Assembly: GCA_964453995.1 (NCBI GenBank)
Contig: CAYVQC010000004.1
Location: 1 to 64,000 of the forward strand
Direction of reading: 5' to 3'
Length of the DNA stretch: 64,000 bases
Source: SKVR01 sp964453995
GTDB taxonomy: Bacteria; Bacteroidota; Bacteroidia; Bacteroidales; UBA7960
Of the stretch, positions 34,494 through 43,771 are shown in pieces. Below the pieces are notes generated by a model. That model was not told the DNA's origin. It saw nothing but the letters and a program-made list of their open reading frames with translations, and searched no databases. Numbering within the stretch: the first letter of the stretch is position 1; every line of letters starts with the position of its first letter. The position numbers and the translations under genes were made by a program.

Positions 34494-37220
34494 TTACCGG
34501 GCAATCACAATCTGCCGGAACCAGGTATCTCCACCGGTAGTTGTTATTTTCAGAAAATAGAAACCTTCGGGGATATCAGCTGTAGCGAGGTACCCTTTAT
34601 CTGAAACGGGCTTAGCCTGTGCAATTACATTCCCCTTGAGGTCAAAAAGGTAAAGGGTTGAAATCTCCCACTCACTGCTTATCCACACCCCCTCGTTTGC
34701 CGGGTTAGGGTAAACCAGCAATGCACCGGAAAGATCATTTACGAATGTACCATCAGGTTCCAGCACTACCGTTTCTTCCACATCAGCGTCAATGATACTG
34801 ACAGATGCATTTGCATCAAAATATCCCTGGCGTTCAACAGAATAATTATACTCTCCGGCTAAAAGACCGGTAAATATGTACTGCCCCGGCTCTCCGCTCA
34901 CATCACCAAGGGTTATGGTAGCATCGGTAATATCCTGCCCTTGCTGATCTTCTACCTTGAAAGTAAGGGTAAATGTTTCCTCCTGAAAAGTGACATGGAT
35001 GGTATGATCGGTGGTTACATTCTCAAAAAACCATTCAGAGACTGCACCTACACTTTCATCATCCACCAACACATCAGCTACCATATAACCCTCATCCGGG
35101 AACATGGTGAAAAGTTGACTTTGCCCATACAACACGGGCACTTCCCCTGCGGGTTCGATGGTGCCGTTTTCTCCGGCACTTGCCGTAAGGGTTAAAACAG
35201 CTGGCCCGAATACTACATGAATGGTATGGTCCTGCTGTACATTTTCAAAAAGGTAGGAATCCATGGCCCCCAGGCTTTCACCATCAACCAATACATCATC
35301 TACCTGGAAACCCTGGCCATGAATAAAAGTAAATAATTGGTCATTTCCCGCCTCAACAGTGACTTCGCCGGCGGGATCAATGTTGCCATTCTCTCCAGCC
35401 GAAGCAGAGATAACGAAGGATAATACCGGTGTTGTAAAATAGCCGGGTTCTGACCAAACGGTTACTTCTTCACCACAAACCGACCTTACATAGAATTTAT
35501 AGGCTGTTTGGGGGGTAAGTCCTTCCACCAGGAAGGGTTTGGCGGTGATTCCCTCAATCAAATTTCCTTCTGTGTCAGGGTCGAAGTCATCCGGTCCCCA
35601 AAGCAGATCCCACTGATCTTCGTTGCCTTGTTCAGACCAGTCAAGAGAAGCGCTGTTGCTGGAAACATTATCGGCAAATAATTCTGCTGGTGGCAAACAA
35701 GGCAGAGGAGGCTGGTACTCATATGCACCCATATCAGGGTTGTTGAGATCACGCGGATTTCCAAGAATGTCGGTGGCAATAAAATCAACAGGAATGCCAC
35801 TTTCTATTGCCGGGCTTTCGGGTAAAATCTCCAGGAGGGGCAACGTCCACTGCGGATCGCCGGTAAGAGAGTTTTGGTCTCGTGGTGCATAGTCGGGAGC
35901 ATTGAGCAAATCAGCCAGGGTATTCAATTCAACAGAAGCAGAACCCGTACCGATTCGCGCAACATACCTGTTATCACCAGGTTCATCGCTCATTACAGAA
36001 AGGAAGTTATGATCGCTGTGGGTAAAAGTTATAGCCTTCATCGCAAGAGCGTAATGGTTTGCAGTACCTCCGGTTCTTTCGTTCACAAGGATGTTGTTGA
36101 CAAGCACATCGTTGCTCACATCTTTGGAAACCCTTAATGCATAGGAAGATACATCGCGGGTAGTGACCCCACCCATATATATACTATTGTGATATACCTT
36201 ATTATTGGCATTGTCGCCACCCAGGATATAAAGGCCATAGGATACATTGTTGGTTTCGGCAGGAACAATGTAAATGGCATTGTTATAAATCAGGTTGTTG
36301 GTCGTTCCAGTATTCATCTGGATACCTCTTAATCCGGCCAACTCGGTTGAAATCAGGCTGTGGATATAATTGTTGGAGATAGTAGTATAATGATTATCAC
36401 CACCTATACTCATCCCATAAACGGCACTTCGTCCCATGTAGGTTTGATAAATTTCATTTCCATCGATCAGCGTGCTGTCAACATCGCTTTGCAGCAGAAC
36501 CCCGAAGCGGGCAAAATCCCTAATTTCATTACCAACAATACTGCTGTTTACCACCTTTTTGTCAGGGTCGCCATCCAGGAATACCCCATAGGTATTGCCC
36601 CCCACAATCAGACAGTCGCGCACGAAGAGATTGCGCATACCCACCGGAGGAGTTGTTACCTGGTAGGTAGAAATATACACGGGAAGCGAAAAACCTATGC
36701 GATCCTGGTTGTCTTCATGGGTAATGACCATGCTGGAAAACCCGGAGCTTTCAGAACCGTTGGAGATGTAAACGGTAAAGAACTGGTCGTCTTCATTGAT
36801 CCTGTTTCCATTGACGGTCATTGCCTTAAGATCATGATCGGTTGAGTTAAAAGGAGTTCCGGTAAAGGTGATGTTTTTCGAGTTTTCAATGCGGAAACCC
36901 CAGGAAAAGTCAGGAATTTCAAAATTCACTTCCACTTCAGCACCTTCATCGGGTTGAAAGATGACAAACCCTGTTCCATCGGTATTGACATTGGTAATGC
37001 TCAGGTTGGGATTTTCGTTGTACACCCCCGAGCGTACCAGAAACCTCACTCCGTCTGAAGCCACGCCCTGCGCATTCAAAGCGGAGATGGCAGATTCGAA
37101 GGTGGCATAATCGGGGTCATCGCCACCAATGGTTTTGATACCGGCAAGTTGTCCTGTTGCATGAAAGGAAAGGAAGATCCCCATGAAAAAAGCAGAAAAA
37201 AGTAGTTTGATGTTGTTCAT
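34494..37220 (-). CDS. T9SS cargo protein with parallel beta-helix, FN3 and InlB-like repeats
   Basis: A 908-residue exported protein. Signal peptide about 1-24 (cut after HATGQ). Residues about 180-440 are right-handed parallel beta-helix repeats (many N-x-I/V-x-x-N rungs such as VNSSIVGNEIRDFARFGVLL), ending with PDMGAYEYQ. An FN3 domain (about 510-600) follows, then two copies of an 80-residue module beginning ASAGENGxIxPAGEV and ending with DHTIHVxF. After that come a carboxypeptidase-regulatory-like domain (about 755-815) and a T9SS type A sorting domain (last 75 residues, LLVYPNPANEGVW). Start set at 37220 because the signal peptide begins there. Probably a polysaccharide-binding or cleaving surface protein; no catalytic residues can be named. 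Confidence 0.87.
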   Translation of the reverse strand: MNNIKLLFSAFFMGIFLSFHATGQLAGIKTIGGDDPDYATFESAISALNAQGVASDGVRFLVRSGVYNENPNLSITNVNTDGTGFVIFQPDEGAEVEVNFEIPDFSWGFRIENSKNITFTGTPFNSTDHDLKAMTVNGNRINEDDQFFTVYISNGSESSGFSSMVITHEDNQDRIGFSLPVYISTYQVTTPPVGMRNLFVRDCLIVGGNTYGVFLDGDPDKKVVNSSIVGNEIRDFARFGVLLQSDVDSTLIDGNEIYQTYMGRSAVYGMSIGGDNHYTTISNNYIHSLISTELAGLRGIQMNTGTTNNLIYNNAIYIVPAETNNVSYGLYILGGDNANNKVYHNSIYMGGVTTRDVSSYALRVSKDVSNDVLVNNILVNERTGGTANHYALAMKAITFTHSDHNFLSVMSDEPGDNRYVARIGTGSASVELNTLADLLNAPDYAPRDQNSLTGDPQWTLPLLEILPESPAIESGIPVDFIATDILGNPRDLNNPDMGAYEYQPPLPCLPPAELFADNVSSNSASLDWSEQGNEDQWDLLWGPDDFDPDTEGNLIEGITAKPFLVEGLTPQTAYKFYVRSVCGEEVTVWSEPGYFTTPVLSFVISASAGENGNIDPAGEVTVEAGNDQLFTFIHGQGFQVDDVLVDGESLGAMDSYLFENVQQDHTIHVVFGPAVLTLTASAGENGTIEPAGEVPVLYGQSQLFTMFPDEGYMVADVLVDDESVGAVSEWFFENVTTDHTIHVTFQEETFTLTFKVEDQQGQDITDATITLGDVSGEPGQYIFTGLLAGEYNYSVERQGYFDANASVSIIDADVEETVVLEPDGTFVNDLSGALLVYPNPANEGVWISSEWEISTLYLFDLKGNVIAQAKPVSDKGYLATADIPEGFYFLKITTTGGDTWFRQIVIAR

Positions 37221-37591
37221 AGTACCTGTATTAGTGAAGAGAAATGTTGGTGAAATCATGTTGAGCATCCATTGCAGGCTTTAAGCCTTGCTGTTTAAGC
37301 AAAAAGCAGGCTACGAATCGAAAATCTGCAGCTGGCAGGTGCAAATCTATAAAACAAATGCATGAAAAGTTATTCGTACTGGCCTCTATTGTGGCCTTAA
37401 AATTAATTACGTGCTGACACCTAATTTCCCGGATAAACACCTTCCTGGGTTCATAATCACGGTTTTAATGAATAAATTTGCACTTCTGCTTAGTGCAGGC
37501 CGGCCACATGTTTAGCATCCATCAATAATGGCGGAGCGAACCAACCGTACAATCATGGTCACAGCTTCAGTTTAGCGAAAATTTTCATTTC
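37221..37591. promoter_or_regulatory. Divergent intergenic region with a candidate -7 element
   Basis: 371 bp between the divergent T9SS gene and the TPR kinase gene. TAAATTTG at 37473-37480 fits a -7 element pointing towards the kinase; the expected -33 position reads GTTC, a poor match. No gene found. Confidence 0.35.
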
Positions 37592-39613
37592 ATGCCTATC
37601 CACATTTTCCATAAGCTTTTGCCAGGCAGTTTCACGAGGCCACTGCTTATGGTATGCGTATGCTTATGTCTTGGCCTTGCCCCGGCTCCACATGCCAACA
37701 ACACGATACTGTTGAAGGCAGACCAGCCTCATGGATCAGCAGCATCAGACCAGAATCTCTTTGACAGCCTCATGAGGTCAGCCGCCATGGTACTTTACTT
37801 CAGCCCCGACAGTGCAAGGACTATAGCGCTTGAAGCCCTGGAGATGCTATCGCCCGATGAGCTGGGACCCCGGATACGCTTGCTCAACCTGGTGGGAACC
37901 TCTCACCATCTGCAGGCCAATTACGGCGAAGCCCTGGGATATTATCACGATGCCCTTTCCCATGCCCTTCAACTGAATGATAGTACACGCACTGCCAACC
38001 TTTTCAACAACATCGGTATTGCACACCTCAACACCGGCAATTACAAGGATGCCTATGATTATTTCCTGAGAGCTCTTGACCAATACGAAACAATGCAACA
38101 GCCCAGGAATATCTCCAGTACGCGCAACAATATAGGTTTGCTTTTTCGCGAACTCAACAACTCCGACCGTGCCCTTGAGCATTTCACCCTTGCCCTGGAA
38201 GGATTTACCCTTGCCGGGGACAGCGTGGGCATTGCGGCTGCCCTCAACAATATTGGCTCTGTTTATGCCCTTGATGAATTGCCGGAGGAGGCAGGCAGTT
38301 ATTTCGAAAAAGCACTGCTGATGGCTACAGTTTCCAATAACTCTTTTGGCCTGTCAGTGGCCCACCAGGGTATGGCCACCGTTTACCAAAAGCAGGATTC
38401 TCTGTCACGGGCAATTTTTCATTTTCGCGAAACCATTGCCATAGCCGACAAAATGAATCAACCCTTTGTGAAAGCCAATGCATACCTTGGTTTATCAAAA
38501 ATCCTGATGGAAGATAATGACCTCCCGGGCGCCCTTACCTATGCTGAAATGGCATTACAAATCGCCCTTCAGATACAAAACAGGGTTCTTGAGTACGAGT
38601 GTTACAACATCTTGTCGCAGGTACATGAACAAATGGGGAACTTCAGACAAAGCCTAAACTACCACAAACATTTTCATCAGCTCAAAGAAGAATTGCTCAA
38701 CCAAACCATTGTACACCAGGTGCACAACCTTGAACTTAGTTCCCTGAGCGAAGCCAACAAACTCCAGCAACTTGAGCTGGAGCGAAAAGAACTCGCCATA
38801 AGCAAGAAAAACAACCTGCTTTGGTTTGCCACCCTCTTTTTTGCTGTTAGTATCGCCGGGTTGTATTTCTTTTATCTCAACCGTCGCAACCGTCAGCGCG
38901 TAAAATTGCAGCAAACCATTATTGAACTTAACGAAAAAAAATCACTTGCCGCTGTTGAAGCAGAGATTCAGGAGCGAAAACGCATAGGACAGGAATTGCA
39001 CGATGGCCTCGGGCAATTGCTCTCCGTTGCCGGGCTTAATATAAGTGTACTGCAGAAAAAAAGCAATATCTCCGAAAAACGCAAGCAGGAGTTGCTTGAT
39101 GCAGTAATGCAAAGTGTTGATGAAGCTTTCGCGGAAGTACGCAACATCTCACATAACCTTGCTCCTTCCCTGCTTTCAGAAAGAGGATTGAAGGGAGCAC
39201 TTAAAAACCTTTCCGATCAGGTAAACCAAAGCAACCAGCTGCATATGCATTTTGAAACCTTTGGCCTTAATGGCACACTCAACAGCCTGGTAGAAAACAC
39301 ACTATTCAGGGCCATACAGGAAATCCTCAACAATGCCATCAAACATTCCAATGCTCAAAACCTGTATGTACAGATCGCACAGGGCAATCATGAGATTACA
39401 CTGATGGGTGAAGATGACGGAATTGGTTTTGCAGCAAATGAGCTTTATGCCAACAACGGGAATGGCCTTACACATATGAAAACCAGGATTGAAAACCTGA
39501 ACGGGAGCATGCATATCGATTCCAATCCCGCCAGGGGTACCATCATTAGTATCGCTATACCATTAAACCCAGGGCAAAATGTCAGTACACCTTATCAAAG
39601 TATTAGTAGTTGA
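37592..39613 (+). CDS. TPR-containing membrane histidine kinase (HisKA_3/DesK type), hub kinase 1
   Basis: A 673-residue sensor kinase. Signal peptide about 1-35; about six TPR units (residues about 85-380, with repeats such as ALGYYHDALSHALQLND and NNIGIAHLNTGNYKDAYDYF); a coiled coil; one TM helix (about 407-430); then HisKA_3 with His470 in IGQELHDGLGQLL and a HATPase with NNAIKHSNA (N box) and GNGLTHMKTRIENLNG (G box). The TPRs face the periplasm and presumably bind a protein. The stop lies 35 bp inside the start of the NarL regulator gene, a tight kinase/regulator pair. Same architecture as the kinase at 45998-47995. Confidence 0.93.
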   Translation: MPIHIFHKLLPGSFTRPLLMVCVCLCLGLAPAPHANNTILLKADQPHGSAASDQNLFDSLMRSAAMVLYFSPDSARTIALEALEMLSPDELGPRIRLLNLVGTSHHLQANYGEALGYYHDALSHALQLNDSTRTANLFNNIGIAHLNTGNYKDAYDYFLRALDQYETMQQPRNISSTRNNIGLLFRELNNSDRALEHFTLALEGFTLAGDSVGIAAALNNIGSVYALDELPEEAGSYFEKALLMATVSNNSFGLSVAHQGMATVYQKQDSLSRAIFHFRETIAIADKMNQPFVKANAYLGLSKILMEDNDLPGALTYAEMALQIALQIQNRVLEYECYNILSQVHEQMGNFRQSLNYHKHFHQLKEELLNQTIVHQVHNLELSSLSEANKLQQLELERKELAISKKNNLLWFATLFFAVSIAGLYFFYLNRRNRQRVKLQQTIIELNEKKSLAAVEAEIQERKRIGQELHDGLGQLLSVAGLNISVLQKKSNISEKRKQELLDAVMQSVDEAFAEVRNISHNLAPSLLSERGLKGALKNLSDQVNQSNQLHMHFETFGLNGTLNSLVENTLFRAIQEILNNAIKHSNAQNLYVQIAQGNHEITLMGEDDGIGFAANELYANNGNGLTHMKTRIENLNGSMHIDSNPARGTIISIAIPLNPGQNVSTPYQSISS

Positions 39614-40253
39614 CGATCATCAGCTCATGATCGAAGGGCTAAAGTCATTACTTGAAGATGAAGAAGATATTATATTTTCAGGCGGTGCCAATACCATGCA
39701 GGAAGCCGTTGATTTTATCAGTACCCAGCCGGTAGATGTGGTATTGATGGATATTAATATGCCGGGAGGATCGGGCATTGAGAGCACTGTGAAAATTAAA
39801 CAAATCAACCCCGACATTAAAATTATTGCTCTCACCATGCACAACGATATTTCAATTATTACCCGCATGATTGAGGCAGGTGCCACAGGATACATTCTCA
39901 AACGCACCAAAATGAATGAGGTAACTGAGGCCATCAGGGCAGTATTTAACAATGAACGCTACCTGGGCCGCGACACACAAAAGGTGATCATGGACAACCT
40001 GAGCAGCCCTCCCGACATGGTGGAAACCAGTGATGAGGTAAAAACTGTTTTGTCAGCCCGCGAAAGAGAAGTATTGAATCTAATTGCGCAGGAACATTCC
40101 AACGAACAAATTGCCGAAAAGCTTTTCATCAGTGAAAGAACAGTAGAAGCACATCGCCGCAATATTTTCATCAAAACCAAAACAAAATCCATTGTAGGAC
40201 TAATGAAATATGCCATTGAAAACGGGTTGATCGAAACCGGAAACAGAAAATAA
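39579..40253 (+). CDS. NarL/FixJ-type response regulator 1
   Basis: A 224-residue regulator with receiver domain (Asp58 in VLMDINMPG, Lys in LKRTKMNE) and a LuxR-type HTH (about 155-215: LSAREREVLNLIAQEHSNEQ, then ISERTVEAHRRNIFIKTKTKS). It overlaps the end of kinase 1, its likely phosphodonor. Over 60% of receiver residues look identical to the regulators at 42930 and 44677. The 30-bp palindrome 224 bp after its stop, ahead of two exported-protein genes, is a likely target. Confidence 0.95.
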   Translation: MSVHLIKVLVVDDHQLMIEGLKSLLEDEEDIIFSGGANTMQEAVDFISTQPVDVVLMDINMPGGSGIESTVKIKQINPDIKIIALTMHNDISIITRMIEAGATGYILKRTKMNEVTEAIRAVFNNERYLGRDTQKVIMDNLSSPPDMVETSDEVKTVLSAREREVLNLIAQEHSNEQIAEKLFISERTVEAHRRNIFIKTKTKSIVGLMKYAIENGLIETGNRK

Positions 40254-40317
40254 ATCCCGGTCCATATCAAGATGCATTAACGACATTAAAGCTATTTTTA
40301 AGTACAAATAGTGAAAT

Positions 40318-40335
40318 GTTCGTATAAATTCATAC
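40318..40335. promoter_or_regulatory. Imperfect second copy of the hub operator
   Basis: GTTCGTATAAATTCATAC matches the left and central part of the palindrome at 40477-40506 at 14 of 18 positions. It lies 159 bp upstream of it, just after the response-regulator gene. Confidence 0.35.
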
Positions 40336-40476
40336 AGATACTTTTTAAAATCACCCATCCCATTTCTCACCCCTTCCTTTTGTAAAACAAAGTTTTTAAA
40401 CTGCTGTTTTCCTGACTTTTAGTGTGTATTCTGCTGCAAACAAATGCATTCCTTCTACAAATGTTGCATTATTGTT

Positions 40477-40506
40477 TTTTGTTCGAATAAATTTATCCGA
40501 ACAAAA
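40477..40506. promoter_or_regulatory. 30-bp near-perfect palindrome, candidate response-regulator operator
   Basis: Left half TTTTGTTCGAATAAA and right half TTTATCCGAACAAAA are reverse complements at 14 of 15 positions (28 of 30 bases). Centre at about 40491.5, roughly 65 bp upstream of the transcription start expected from TACATTTG (40545). That promoter lacks a -33 box, so activator dependence fits. There is no T-run beyond the symmetric arms typical of a terminator, and the loop is zero, so a protein site is more likely than a hairpin terminator. Confidence 0.6.
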
Positions 40507-40544
40507 CAGAGGGGCAAAAAACCAACCTGCATTTCTTTTTCATC

Positions 40545-40552
40545 TACATTTG
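40545..40552 (+). promoter_or_regulatory. -7 element of the exported-protein operon
   Basis: TACATTTG (TAnnTTTG) 50 bp before the 40603 ATG. The -33 region reads ACCA instead of TTTG, which would suit activation from the palindrome upstream. Confidence 0.5.
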
Positions 40553-40602
40553 ACCCAGCTTAGATAGCAATTTGTTTTCATTTAACTAAAATCTGATGCA
40601 CT

Positions 40603-41061
40603 ATGAAAAAACCCTGTTTAATTACGATTGTGCTTGCTATGATCCTTTTTGTAGGAAGCCAAACTTATGCTCTCAATCCCGAGAGCCTGTCAGTTGTCAC
40701 TGAAATCTCAGACGACGACTGGACCCTGAACCAATCCAACAATAATGTTGATTTCTATCATCGCATAGAAGTATGCGATGGACAGCGCACTGTTTTGCTC
40801 ATGATGGTCAACCGCAACGATTATCCTGTTGAGGTAAGCTGGCAGGAGGTTTTTACCGACAAGGCAACCCAAAAAAATGTGCAGGGATACTATGGAGAGA
40901 AAAAGGTTATGATTGATGCTTCAACTACCATGCAGGCAAAAACCTGCAGTGAATTTGATGCTGAAGAATTCGTCATTCCTCTCAACATGGTAACCCCTAC
41001 CCAGGTAATCGACGTGCAGAAGTTTGAATTCCAGAACATCAACGTAAGTGATGCACGTTAA
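40603..41061 (+). CDS. Small exported protein, first gene of the adhesin operon
   Basis: A 152-residue protein with a clear signal peptide (about 1-23, cut after TYA). The mature part has a beta-sandwich-like alternation and two Cys (in EVCDGQ and KTCSEF) that could form a disulfide. No family recognised. It lies 41 bp ahead of the IgGFc-binding-like gene on the same strand and behind a promoter and palindrome, so the two exported proteins are probably made together under control of the neighbouring TPR kinase/NarL pair. It could be a partner or chaperone of the large protein; that is inference. Confidence 0.75.
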   Translation: MKKPCLITIVLAMILFVGSQTYALNPESLSVVTEISDDDWTLNQSNNNVDFYHRIEVCDGQRTVLLMMVNRNDYPVEVSWQEVFTDKATQKNVQGYYGEKKVMIDASTTMQAKTCSEFDAEEFVIPLNMVTPTQVIDVQKFEFQNINVSDAR

Positions 41062-41102
41062 GTTAAAAAATTATCAATTGAAGAACCTAAATTGAAAATA
41101 CT

Positions 41103-42806
41103 ATGAAAAACACATACCGAAAAATAGCAAAACACCTGCTGCTGCTCTCCTTCTTATCATTTATTATTGCATTTGCCCAAAGTAGCGCAGTATATGCCCA
41201 AAGCAGCCAGGGCACAGAATTCTGGATTGGCGTTCCTGGAAACCAAAGCACAGGCGGCCAAAGACAACTTTACATTACAGCTGAAGCCAATGCCACAGTA
41301 AATGTTGACATTGTCGATCCTGCTTTTTCTACAACAGTAAATGTAAGCTCCGGGGCATTAACCACTGTCGACCTTCCTAATGCGGTTGATATAAATTCTA
41401 ATGGCGTGGTGCAAAATAAAGGTATACATATTACGTCTGATGTACCCGTAACGGTATACGTTATGAACCAACAGGATGCCACAACAGATGCTTTCCTGGC
41501 TTTGCCCCTGGATGCGATAGGCAATGAGTATTATGTAATGGCCTATACCCGCGATTTCAGCTTTAGTAGTCTCAATACACAAATGACCATTGTTGCTTCT
41601 GAAAATAATACTTCCGTTACCATTACTCCAACAGCAACCGGTGGTGGGTTTACCGCTGGTGCTTCAGGAAATATTGTATTGAACCAGGGCGAAACCTTCA
41701 ACCTGAAATCAAATTTAAACGGTGCTGACTACACCGGTTCTTATGTAGTAGCTGATAAACCCATCAGTGTATACGGCGGTAATGACTGTACAAACATTTC
41801 CGGCATCCTAAGGGCCTGCGACCACCTGGTAGAACAAATGGTTCCTGTTACAGTATGGGGCCAGAGTTTCCTTACTGTTCCCCTTGCCACCCGCCTGGCT
41901 GGTGATGTATTCCGCGTTTTGGCACAAGAGGCAGGAACACAGGTAAACATCAACGGATCAAATGTGGCCACTCTGAATGCTGGTGAATTTTACGAAACCA
42001 TCCTGGAAAGCGACACCTACAACAGAATCACATCCAATAACCCTATCCTGGTGGGTCAGTATTCACGAAGCAGTGAAGCCGATAATGTAACCTCCGACCC
42101 CTTCTTTGCATTGGTTCCCCCTGATGAGCAGTTTTTGAACAATTATGTTATATCTGCAGGAACTTCTAATATCCCCATCAACTATCTCAATATTACTTCA
42201 CCCACAGCAAACATCAATACCGTAATGGTGGATGGTGCCGCAGTGCCGGAAGGCCAGTGGACACCCATACCGGGCACAGCATTCTCTGGTGCAAGTGTAT
42301 CGGTTTCTCAAGGTGTTCATACCGTTTCGAGCAACCTGCCCATAGGCTTGCTCGTATATGGCTTCGGAAGTTTTGACTCTTACGGATATCTTGGCGGACA
42401 AGCCTTTGGAGAAGTGGCCACCGTAGCCTCTCTTACAATCTCACCCAAGACCGGAAGTGGTGAAGTAGGAGAAGAGCATTGCTGGGAAGTTCTTGTACTC
42501 AACAACTTTGAAGAACCTGTTAATGGTGTTCGGGTAGACTTTAACATCTCAGGCGCCAACAGTGATCTCTCCGGATTTGCATTCACCAACGCAGAAGGTG
42601 TTGCTACTTTCTGTATTACCGGCGAAAATGTAGGTGATGACACCATAGAAGCTGTGCTGGGTTCATTAAGCGATACGGCTGAATTCACATGGCTCCCCGG
42701 AGACCAGGGCCCCGATCCGGGAGTTCCACTTTCTGATTGGTCTATTTACCTGGGCATGTTGCTGATTCTTACTTTTATCATCATCCGTTTCAGAAGACTG
42801 GCATAA
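41103..42806 (+). CDS. IgGFc-binding-like surface protein with PLSDW-TM-Arg C-terminal tail
   Basis: A 567-residue exported protein. Signal peptide about 1-33 (cut after VYAQ). The N-terminal 350 residues match the IgGFc-binding N-domain pattern (GTEFWIGVPGNQ, then GIHITSDVPVTVYVMNQQDA, then DAFLALPLDAIGNEYYVMAY). Residues about 440-520 resemble a bacterial Ig-like Big_1 domain (GVRVDFNISG, EGVATFCITG). The last 27 residues are VPLSDW, a single TM helix and RFRR: the tripartite layout of IPTL/PEP-CTERM-type sorting tails. It has no T9SS domain. Likely anchored to a membrane and exposed as an adhesin or matrix protein. No exosortase is seen in the window. Confidence 0.82.
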   Translation: MKNTYRKIAKHLLLLSFLSFIIAFAQSSAVYAQSSQGTEFWIGVPGNQSTGGQRQLYITAEANATVNVDIVDPAFSTTVNVSSGALTTVDLPNAVDINSNGVVQNKGIHITSDVPVTVYVMNQQDATTDAFLALPLDAIGNEYYVMAYTRDFSFSSLNTQMTIVASENNTSVTITPTATGGGFTAGASGNIVLNQGETFNLKSNLNGADYTGSYVVADKPISVYGGNDCTNISGILRACDHLVEQMVPVTVWGQSFLTVPLATRLAGDVFRVLAQEAGTQVNINGSNVATLNAGEFYETILESDTYNRITSNNPILVGQYSRSSEADNVTSDPFFALVPPDEQFLNNYVISAGTSNIPINYLNITSPTANINTVMVDGAAVPEGQWTPIPGTAFSGASVSVSQGVHTVSSNLPIGLLVYGFGSFDSYGYLGGQAFGEVATVASLTISPKTGSGEVGEEHCWEVLVLNNFEEPVNGVRVDFNISGANSDLSGFAFTNAEGVATFCITGENVGDDTIEAVLGSLSDTAEFTWLPGDQGPDPGVPLSDWSIYLGMLLILTFIIIRFRRLA

Positions 42807-42828
42807 TCATAACTTTTACCGTCAATCT

Positions 42829-42907
42829 TATCCCTCATTGAGGGAAAAAAGTAAAGACAGTAAAAAAGTAAAAAAGGTCTGCCCCTAACCACAGGCAGGC
42901 CTTTTTT
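42829..42907. terminator. Double hairpin between convergent genes
   Basis: A short TCCCTCA/TGAGGGA hairpin (42829-42843) is followed by AAAAAGGTCTGCC / GGCAGGCCTTTTT (42871-42907, one G:U pair). A- and T-tracts flank the second stem, so it can terminate both the adhesin gene (+) and response regulator 2 (-). Confidence 0.85.
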
Positions 42908-42929
42908 ATTACCACTAGGGTGTCAGCAT

Positions 42930-43604
42930 TCATTTCTCTTCATTCTCATCCACCAGCCCTTCCCTGATGGCGTATTTGATCAATCCGATCACCGATTTTG
43001 TTTTGGTTTTGGAAAAGATATTGCGCCGGTGGGTTTCTACAGTTCGCTCGCTGATGAAGAGTTTTTTACCAATCTGTTCGTTGCTGTATTCCCTGGCAAC
43101 AAGAGAAAGAATCTCCAACTCACGACGGGTGAGTTTTATTTCTACAGGCTTTTTATCCTGGTCATCTTTTTTATCCTTCCCAATATTTTCCATCATAAGG
43201 GCCTGCACATCACGATCGAGATACTTCCCATCATCTGCAACAATCCTGATGGCGTCCAGTACATCATTCATATTAGACCTTTTCAGCAAAAAACCTGAGG
43301 CACCCGCTTCCACCATCTTTCTAACCATTCGGATGTCTTCGTGCATGGTGAGTGCAATAACCTTTACATGAGGAAAATTTTGTTTGATTTCCCTGGTGAT
43401 CTCGATGCCAGATTTGCCCGGAAGGTTGATATCAGTGAGCACCACATCCACATGATCGTGTTGCAAATAAGCCAAAGCCTTATCTATATTGTTGGCACCT
43501 GCAAAAAACAGCACATCCTTTTCCCCTTCAAGCACCGATTGTATTCCATCAATAATAAGCTGATGGTCATCAATAACGAGTACTTTTATTTTTCCTGAAG
43601 ACAT
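42930..43604 (-). CDS. NarL/FixJ-type response regulator 2 (orphan)
   Basis: A 224-residue regulator: receiver with Asp58 in VLTDINLPG and Lys in LKRSNMND, and LuxR-type HTH (LTRRELEILSLVAREYSNEQ, ISERTVETHRRNIFSKTKTKS). The ATG at 43604 was chosen because the receiver starts four residues later; the 35 upstream codons look non-coding. No kinase gene adjoins it. It is very like regulators 1 and 3, so it probably takes phosphate from kinase 1 or kinase 2. Divergent to a metallo-beta-lactamase-fold gene, 167 bp away. Confidence 0.94.
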   Translation of the reverse strand: MSSGKIKVLVIDDHQLIIDGIQSVLEGEKDVLFFAGANNIDKALAYLQHDHVDVVLTDINLPGKSGIEITREIKQNFPHVKVIALTMHEDIRMVRKMVEAGASGFLLKRSNMNDVLDAIRIVADDGKYLDRDVQALMMENIGKDKKDDQDKKPVEIKLTRRELEILSLVAREYSNEQIGKKLFISERTVETHRRNIFSKTKTKSVIGLIKYAIREGLVDENEEK

Positions 43605-43771
43605 TGCTGAATGGTTTACGGGTTGGGGCGAAGTTAATAAATTCCCCTTACTGATTCTGAAGATATGCGTTAAATTTAGCCGGGTTGGGTTAAGAATTAA
43701 AAATGGCAACTGAACTCTTTACCTTCGGCTTATGTTTATAGTTCATTCAAAAAACATGGTTTATTTTAAAT

